DNA of 64,000 nt, from the NCBI RefSeq assembly GCF_031585635.1, contig NZ_CP134196.1:2232001-2296000 (forward strand), read 5' to 3'. Source of the stretch: Paraburkholderia sp. FT54. Its GTDB lineage: Bacteria > Pseudomonadota > Gammaproteobacteria > Burkholderiales > Burkholderiaceae. Positions 59,240 through 64,000 of the stretch are shown in pieces. The first letter of the stretch is position 1. The number at the start of each line of letters is the position of its first letter. Position numbers and translations under genes: made by a program. The notes under the pieces are model-generated. The model searched no databases. It was given only the letters and a program-made list of their open reading frames with translations, and was not told the DNA's origin.

Positions 59240-60135
59240 ACATCAGAGCGCTGCAGTGCTTCGTGATTCTCGCGGAGGAGCTCAATTTCAGCCGCGCCGC
59301 CGAGCGCCTGCATATCGCGCAGCCCGCGCTGAGCCAGCAGATCCGTTCACTCGAAGAACGGCTCGGCACGCAACTGGTCGATCGGGCACGACGTCCGCTG
59401 AGTCTGACCGAAGCGGGTCATTATCTGTGCAACGAGGCACGCCAGATACTCGGTTCGCTGGAACAGGTGACGCTCGTCGCCCAGGAAATCGGCGTCGGCC
59501 GGCGCGGCTGGCTGAGCGTCGGTTTCACCCGTTCGTCGATGTACAGCGTTTTGCCGCCCGCGCTCAAGGCATTTCACAAGGCGTTTCCGCAAGTCGAACT
59601 CAAACTCTTCGAGATGCTCACCGAGGAACAGGCCGATGCGCTGCGCGACATGCGCATTCACATCGGCATCGGCCGGCAGCCGCTGATGGTCGAGGGTTGC
59701 ACCTCGTTTGCGCTGCTGCGCGAGCGCGTCGTGGCCGCGCTCGAACCCAGCCACCCGCTTGCAGCGCACAAGAAAGTCAGCATTGCCGATCTCGCCGATA
59801 CGCCGCTGATTCTCTATCCGAAACATCAGAACGCCCAGTTCAAACGCTCGGTGCAATCGCTCTATCGCGATGCGGGCATCACGCCGCTCGTCGCGCACGA
59901 GGCTTATGAAATCCAGACCGCGATCGCCCTGGTTGCGGCAGGGCTGGGCGTGACGTTCATCGGCGAATCGGTGGCGCGGCACGGACGCACCGACGTGGTT
60001 TACCGCCACCTTACGGGGCCGGGCTCGTCGTATCGCTCCACGCTTGCGGCCACCTATCGCACGGACGACGCCTCGCCGCATCTGCGGGCCTTTCTCGCTT
60101 GCCTTCCCGCGCCGCTCAAAGACGGCACACTATAA
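59236..60135 (+). CDS. LysR family transcriptional regulator (CatR/CbnR-like)
   Basis: A 299-residue LTTR beginning MNIRALQCFVILAEELNFSRAAERLHIAQPALSQQIR, the type used by regulators of aromatic and tricarboxylic acid pathways. It is upstream of the MFS-ligJ-ligK run in the same direction and likely activates it. Its start overlaps the preceding LysR stop; two unlike LysR genes in tandem is unusual and suggests regulation of both flanking units. Confidence 0.9.
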   Translation: MNIRALQCFVILAEELNFSRAAERLHIAQPALSQQIRSLEERLGTQLVDRARRPLSLTEAGHYLCNEARQILGSLEQVTLVAQEIGVGRRGWLSVGFTRSSMYSVLPPALKAFHKAFPQVELKLFEMLTEEQADALRDMRIHIGIGRQPLMVEGCTSFALLRERVVAALEPSHPLAAHKKVSIADLADTPLILYPKHQNAQFKRSVQSLYRDAGITPLVAHEAYEIQTAIALVAAGLGVTFIGESVARHGRTDVVYRHLTGPGSSYRSTLAATYRTDDASPHLRAFLACLPAPLKDGTL

Positions 60136-60149
60136 GCAAAAAATTATAG
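60130..60149. promoter_or_regulatory. LysR-box-like inverted repeat at the 3' end of the second LysR gene
   Basis: CTATAA-N8-TTATAG overlaps the stop codon of the LysR gene and lies 112 bp before the MFS start, the usual distance for a LysR recognition site. Confidence 0.45.
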
Positions 60150-60183
60150 AAGCATAAGCAAGCGGTCTTGGACTCCCTCTCCA

Positions 60184-60222
60184 TGCGTTCTTATCATTGA
60201 CCTCACACATGATTAGAACGCA
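60184..60222. promoter_or_regulatory. 39-bp inverted repeat in front of the MFS-ligJ-ligK unit
   Basis: TGCGTTCTTATCAT (60184-60197) and ATGATTAGAACGCA (60209-60222) are 13/14 complementary with an 11-bp spacer. It lies 38 bp before the MFS ATG. It could be an operator or a leader hairpin. Confidence 0.6.
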
Positions 60223-60260
60223 GCCATGGCTACGGCCGTCGCCGCAAGGTAGGAGACAGG

Positions 60261-61583
60261 ATGACCACGATCAACGAAGCCGTAACCATGCGAAAAGTCT
60301 ACGGGCGCCTCATGCCTCTGCTCTTCGCCATGATGTTCTTCAACTATCTCGACCGGATCAATATCGGTTTCGCCGCGCTGGACATGAACAAGCAGCTCGG
60401 TTTCAGTCCGGCCGTGTTCGGCTTCGCGGGCAGCATCTTCTTCGTCGGCTACATGCTGCTGGAGGTGCCGAGCAACCTGCTGCTGCATCGCGTCGGCGCA
60501 CGCCGCTGGATCGCCCGCATTCTTCTGACGTGGGGCGCGGTCGCCGCGGCCACGGCCTTCGTGTTCAACGATTCGAGCTTCTACGTGCTGCGCTTTCTGC
60601 TCGGCGTCATGGAAGCGGGTTTTCTGCCGGGCGTCGCGGTCTATCTGACGAAATGGTTTCCCGTGCGTTACCGCGCGCGTGCGGTTGGGGGCTACATCAT
60701 CGCCGGTTCGTTTTCGGCGGTGCTGGGCGGCCCGATCTCGACCGCGTTGATGACCTACGCGAACGGCATTCTCGGCTTGCAGGGCTGGCAGTGGATGTTC
60801 ATCCTCGAAGGCGTGCCGGCCATGCTGCTCGGTCTGTTGACCCTGCGCATCATGACCGAACGCCCCGCAGACGCCGACTGGCTGTCCGACGACGAAAAGC
60901 GCTGGCTCGAGACGACGCTCGCCGCCGAGCGCGAGGCCGTGGGCGGCAACACGCATTTCCCGCTGCTGCGCGTGGCGGGCGACATTCGCGTATGGAGCCT
61001 TGCGTGCCTGTTCGGTTGCGCGCTGGTCGGCATTTATGGCCTCTTTCTCTGGCTGCCGCAGATCGTCAAGAGTCTCGGCCATCTGAGCAATCTCGAAGTC
61101 GGTTTTCTGTCAGCCGCGCCGCCCTTGCTCGGCGTGTTGGGCACCTTCCTCATCAGCCGCAGTTCCGACCGCACCGGCGACCGCAAGAAGCACCTCGCAT
61201 TCGTGTACGGCATGAGCGCGCTGGCCATTGCCGGCAGCGCGTATGCGCCGAACCCGGTGATCGCTTATGTGCTGCTGTGCGTGACCGGTTTGTTCATCTA
61301 TGCGGGCAACCCGCTGTTCTGGAGCCTCGCGTCCTCATTCAGAACCGGCGCGGCGGGCGCCGCGACGATCGCGCTGATCAACACCATTGCGCAGTTCGGC
61401 GGACTGGTCGGTCCGTGGAGCATCGGTCTCGTGCGCAACGCGACCGGCAACTTCAAGCTGGCCTTGCTGACGATCGCGGCCTTTCTGATTGTCGCGACGA
61501 TCATCGCGCTGGTCATGCGAGTCGCACCGGCCGAAGACGAGGCGAGCTCGCTCGCCACCGGCGACGCCGCGCCGCGCGCCTGA
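60261..61583 (+). CDS. MFS transporter, anion:cation symporter (ACS) family
   Basis: A 440-residue 12-span transporter. MFFNYLDRINIGFAALDMNK in span 1 and ILLTWGAVAAATAF are the ACS signatures (phthalate, tartrate and 4-hydroxyphenylacetate permeases). AGGTAGGAGACAGG precedes the ATG. Next gene is ligJ, so it likely imports an aromatic or tricarboxylic acid that is degraded via 4-oxalomesaconate. Confidence 0.92.
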   Translation: MTTINEAVTMRKVYGRLMPLLFAMMFFNYLDRINIGFAALDMNKQLGFSPAVFGFAGSIFFVGYMLLEVPSNLLLHRVGARRWIARILLTWGAVAAATAFVFNDSSFYVLRFLLGVMEAGFLPGVAVYLTKWFPVRYRARAVGGYIIAGSFSAVLGGPISTALMTYANGILGLQGWQWMFILEGVPAMLLGLLTLRIMTERPADADWLSDDEKRWLETTLAAEREAVGGNTHFPLLRVAGDIRVWSLACLFGCALVGIYGLFLWLPQIVKSLGHLSNLEVGFLSAAPPLLGVLGTFLISRSSDRTGDRKKHLAFVYGMSALAIAGSAYAPNPVIAYVLLCVTGLFIYAGNPLFWSLASSFRTGAAGAATIALINTIAQFGGLVGPWSIGLVRNATGNFKLALLTIAAFLIVATIIALVMRVAPAEDEASSLATGDAAPRA

Positions 61584-61682
61584 GAAACGACGCATCCAGA
61601 CAGACAGGTTGAAAAAACAGCGGACTGAATCTGCACGCGCGCGATGTGCGCGCGCAAGGACAACTCACAGGATTTGCACGCC

Positions 61683-62732
61683 ATGATCATCGATTGCCAC
61701 GGTCACTACACGACCTCACCGCGCCAGCACGAAGCCTGGCGCACGCAGCAGATCGCCGCGCTGAAGGACGGCGGCACGCCGCCACCGCGGCCCGTGATTA
61801 CCGACGACGAGATTCGCGAGAGCATCGAAGGCGGCCAGTTGCGAATTCAGCGCGAACGCGGGACCGACCTCACGATCTTCTCGCCGCGCGCCGCCGGCAT
61901 GGGCCATCACCTCGCCACCGCCGAAGCCAACGCGCTCTGGTCGAGCGCATGCAACGACCTCGTGCATCGCGTGTGCGAACTGTTTCCGCGCAACTTCGTC
62001 GGTGTGTGCCAGTTGCCGCAGGCGCCTGGCGTGGCGCCCGCGAACTGCATCGCCGAATTGCGGCGCTGTGTCGAGGAGTTCGGCTTTATCGGTTGCAATC
62101 TGAATCCGGATCCGTCCGGCGGCCACTGGTCCGGCTTGCCGCTCACGGACCGCTCCTGGTATCCGCTCTATGAAGCGATGGTGGAACTCGACGTGCCGGC
62201 GATGATCCACGTCTCGTCGTCGTGCAATCCGAATTTCCATGCGACGGGCGCGCATTACATCAACGGCGACACGTCGGCGTTCATGCAGTTGCTGCAGGCC
62301 GATCTGTTCGCCGACTTTCCGACGCTGCGCTTCATCATCCCTCATGGCGGCGGCGCCGTGCCGTATCACTGGGGACGCTATCGCGGACTCGCGCAGGACA
62401 TGAAGCGCCCACTGCTCAGCGAATACCTGCTGAAGAACGTGTTCTTCGACACCTGCGTGTATCACCAGCCCGGCGCCGAATTGCTCGCCAAGGTCATTCC
62501 AGTCGACAACATCCTGTTCGCGTCGGAGACCATCGGCGCGGTACAGGGCATCGATCCGGAGACCGGCCACTACTACGACGACACGCGCCGCTATATCGAC
62601 GCGATCGAATGGCTCAGCGACGCGGACCGCCAGCGTATCTACGAAGACAACGCGCGCGCCGTGTATGGGCGGCTCTCGCGTCAACTCAATCGGCAACTCG
62701 CAGCCCAAGGGGCACAAGGAGCAACGGTATGA
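61683..62732 (+). CDS. ligJ: 4-oxalomesaconate hydratase LigJ
   Basis: A 349-residue amidohydrolase-superfamily protein. MIIDCHGHYTTSPRQHEAW holds two metal-ligand His, MIHVSSSCNPNFHATGAHYI and FIIPHGGGAVPYHWGRYRG further ligands, and FASETIGAVQGIDPETGHYY the C-terminal region. These motifs are those of LigJ, which hydrates 4-oxalomesaconate to 4-carboxy-4-hydroxy-2-oxoadipate in protocatechuate 4,5-cleavage and gallate pathways. The stop overlaps the ligK start (ATGA). Confidence 0.92.
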   Translation: MIIDCHGHYTTSPRQHEAWRTQQIAALKDGGTPPPRPVITDDEIRESIEGGQLRIQRERGTDLTIFSPRAAGMGHHLATAEANALWSSACNDLVHRVCELFPRNFVGVCQLPQAPGVAPANCIAELRRCVEEFGFIGCNLNPDPSGGHWSGLPLTDRSWYPLYEAMVELDVPAMIHVSSSCNPNFHATGAHYINGDTSAFMQLLQADLFADFPTLRFIIPHGGGAVPYHWGRYRGLAQDMKRPLLSEYLLKNVFFDTCVYHQPGAELLAKVIPVDNILFASETIGAVQGIDPETGHYYDDTRRYIDAIEWLSDADRQRIYEDNARAVYGRLSRQLNRQLAAQGAQGATV

Positions 62733-63397
62733 ATCCAATCGGATGGCGCGAATACGACTCCGCGCCGCAGGCCGATCCGGCCACGCTCGCAGCATTGCGT
62801 GAACTGGCCGTCTCGCTGCTGAGCGACAACATGGCGCGCGCGAGCGGCATGGTGGGCTTGCGGCCTTATCATCAGCCGCGACCCATGGCCGGCACTGCCG
62901 TCACGGTCCACACGCGGCCGGGCGACAACCTCGCGATTCATCGCGCGTTCGACTTTTGCCGGCCCGGCGACGTGCTGGTGATCGACGGCGCGGGCGATCT
63001 CACGCAGGCGCTGATGGGCGACATCATGGCAAGCTTCGCGGAGAGTCTCGGCGTGCAGGGCCTCGTGATCGACGGCGCGATCCGTGACGTCGGCGCGCTG
63101 CGTCAGCGTGAGTTTCCGGTGTACGCGCGCGGCGTGACGCATCGCGGGCCGTACAAGAACGGACCGGGCGAAATCAACGTGCCCGTCACGGTCGGCGGCA
63201 TGGTGGTGCATCCCGGAGATATCATTGTCGGCGACGAAGACGGCTTGCTCGCGATCGCGCCCGCCGACGTGGCAGCGGTGATCGAAGGCGCGCGCCGCCA
63301 GCACGCGAAGGAGGCGGCGGCGTTGAAGTCGATTGCCGAAGGCAAGTTCGACCGCTCGTGGGTCGTTCCGCAAAGGGAACGGATGATGAACAACTGA
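62729..63397 (+). CDS. ligK: 4-carboxy-4-hydroxy-2-oxoadipate aldolase LigK
   Basis: A 222-residue HMG/CHA aldolase (RraA-like fold). GDIMASFAESLGVQGLVIDG, then AIRDVGALR with the conserved Arg and Mg-binding Asp, and DIIVGDEDGLLAI near the C-terminus. It splits the product of LigJ to pyruvate and oxaloacetate. ATGA coupling to ligJ fixes the start at 62729. Confidence 0.92.
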   Translation: MNPIGWREYDSAPQADPATLAALRELAVSLLSDNMARASGMVGLRPYHQPRPMAGTAVTVHTRPGDNLAIHRAFDFCRPGDVLVIDGAGDLTQALMGDIMASFAESLGVQGLVIDGAIRDVGALRQREFPVYARGVTHRGPYKNGPGEINVPVTVGGMVVHPGDIIVGDEDGLLAIAPADVAAVIEGARRQHAKEAAALKSIAEGKFDRSWVVPQRERMMNN

Positions 63398-63408
63398 CTG
63401 TGGACTTC

Positions 63409-63807
63409 ATGGCGCACTATCTGAACGCTGCAACGCTCCTCGAACTCGCGCGCGACGCGCAGACGCGCGCCACCGCGCCCTGCACGTGTACAAAAACACC
63501 GTTGGACGGCTGGCAATCGCAGCCTTTGTCGCTCGATGAAGCGCAGTTCGAGGAAATCGGCACGTTGTTGCCGGAGGACGATCCGGAGCCGACGTTCAGC
63601 GAGTATCTGCCGGGAAAAACCAGCTACTGGGCGGCGGATGCGCCGATCGCGCCGCGGTACTTCCCGTATAACCGCTGCGCCGTGTGGCAATGCTCGTTGT
63701 GCGGGCGGCTTTATCTGCGTTACGTGGAAGGCGGCGGGTATTTCGTCGACCGCAGGATCCGTGCGGTGCAGGCGGCGTTGATCGAGGATGTGCCTTTGCC
63801 GGTGTGA
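63409..63807 (+). CDS. Small zinc-ribbon-like hypothetical protein
   Basis: A 132-residue cytosolic protein. TAPCTCTKTP near residue 22 and AVWQCSLCGRLYLRY near residue 105 provide two Cys pairs that could bind a metal. The middle is acidic. It starts 11 bp after ligK and is probably transcribed with it, but it has no recognised role in the pathway. A GTG 9 bp upstream is an alternative start. Confidence 0.65.
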   Translation: MAHYLNAATLLELARDAQTRATAPCTCTKTPLDGWQSQPLSLDEAQFEEIGTLLPEDDPEPTFSEYLPGKTSYWAADAPIAPRYFPYNRCAVWQCSLCGRLYLRYVEGGGYFVDRRIRAVQAALIEDVPLPV

Positions 63808-63830
63808 TGGTGCGGGCCAACGTGCGCCGC

Positions 63831-64000
63831 CTAATGCCCCGGCCTCAACGCCGCATACGCACCAGGCGTGATCCCATAAGCCCGCTTGAACAGCCGGTTG
63901 AGATGGCTCTGATCGTAGAACCCCACAGCCGCAGCGGCCGTCGCCGCATTGTGGCCTCCCGCAAGCATGCGCTTCGCCGCCAGCAACCTCACCTGTGTCG
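63831..64000 (-). CDS. AraC family regulator, C-terminal part (cut by the window edge)
   Basis: Minus-strand reading from the window edge gives VRLLAAKRMLAGGHNAATAA and VGFYDQSHLNRLFKRAYG, then ITPGAYAALRPGH and TAG at 63833-63831. This is the second helix-turn-helix of an AraC/XylS protein. The rest lies beyond the window, so its sensor domain is unknown. It converges on the ligK run. Confidence 0.85.
   Translation of the reverse strand, partial: TQVRLLAAKRMLAGGHNAATAAAAVGFYDQSHLNRLFKRAYGITPGAYAALRPGH

Noticed and set aside
1..64000. tRNA/rRNA genes, CRISPR arrays, intact insertion sequences, replication origin
   Set aside because: None was recognised on reading both strands; a covariance-model search would be needed to exclude small RNAs.

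Overview
The window looks like a piece of a Burkholderiaceae chromosome, most likely Paraburkholderia or Burkholderia. Base composition is GC-rich. It carries a prpC-acnD-prpF methylcitrate operon under a sigma-54 activator, and many LysR regulators paired with MFS uptake genes. Other hallmarks are an HcnABC/opine-oxidase-type dehydrogenase and 4-oxalomesaconate pathway genes. No rRNA, tRNA, CRISPR array or intact insertion sequence was recognised. The genus is inferred from gene content only.

Layout. (1) 47-8743: a catabolic block with an AAHS transporter, a TIM-barrel isomerase/dehydratase-like protein, a NIPSNAP protein, two KstD/fumarate-reductase-like flavoproteins, an NAD-dependent epimerase-like SDR and an atypical shikimate dehydrogenase. 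Three copies of one palindrome (GGAATA-C-TATTCC type) tie its promoters together. (2) 8868-16153: miscellaneous genes: a degenerate lone ABC ATPase, a zinc-type oxidoreductase, an IsdG-like monooxygenase, a NodZ/FUT8-like glycosyltransferase in an AT-richer patch, a metal patch (TolC-type remnant, HMA copper chaperone, DUF305), an AraC regulator and a methyltransferase. (3) 16463-24025: the 2-methylcitrate locus with a visible sigma-54 promoter and enhancer palindrome, but no prpB. (4) 23982-36590: a long, tightly overlapping minus-strand locus with a dipeptide/opine-type ABC transporter, a three-subunit FAD/2Fe-2S amino acid (opine) dehydrogenase, a PuuB-like amine oxidase, a HAD hydrolase, an aldehyde dehydrogenase and a small AraC regulator. 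(5) 36869-40805: GNAT, GhrA-like reductase, class III aminotransferase and Lrp regulator. (6) 40863-46835: a tartrate/D-malate dehydrogenase with divergent LysR, an M14 deacylase-like protein, a cupin, a porin remnant and an AAHS transporter.

(7) 46850-51545 is an AT-richer accessory island on the minus strand. It holds three PAAR-type proteins (one split by a frameshift), a GH24 lysozyme without a signal peptide, and an exported LprI/DUF1311-like inhibitor whose start overlaps the lysozyme stop by 17 nt. A second copy of that pair follows, in which the lysozyme is only a C-terminal remnant but the inhibitor is intact, with the same 17-nt overlap. This reads as a type VI secretion effector/immunity cassette. 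It lies between remnants of a GH53 galactanase and a LacI-family regulator.

(8) 51720-64000: succinate-semialdehyde dehydrogenase and a second HAD dehalogenase-like protein, then an MHS transporter with a two-component flavin monooxygenase and an EthD-like protein. Two overlapping LysR genes follow, then an MFS transporter with ligJ and ligK (4-oxalomesaconate to pyruvate plus oxaloacetate), a small zinc-ribbon-like protein, and the 3' end of an AraC regulator running off the window.
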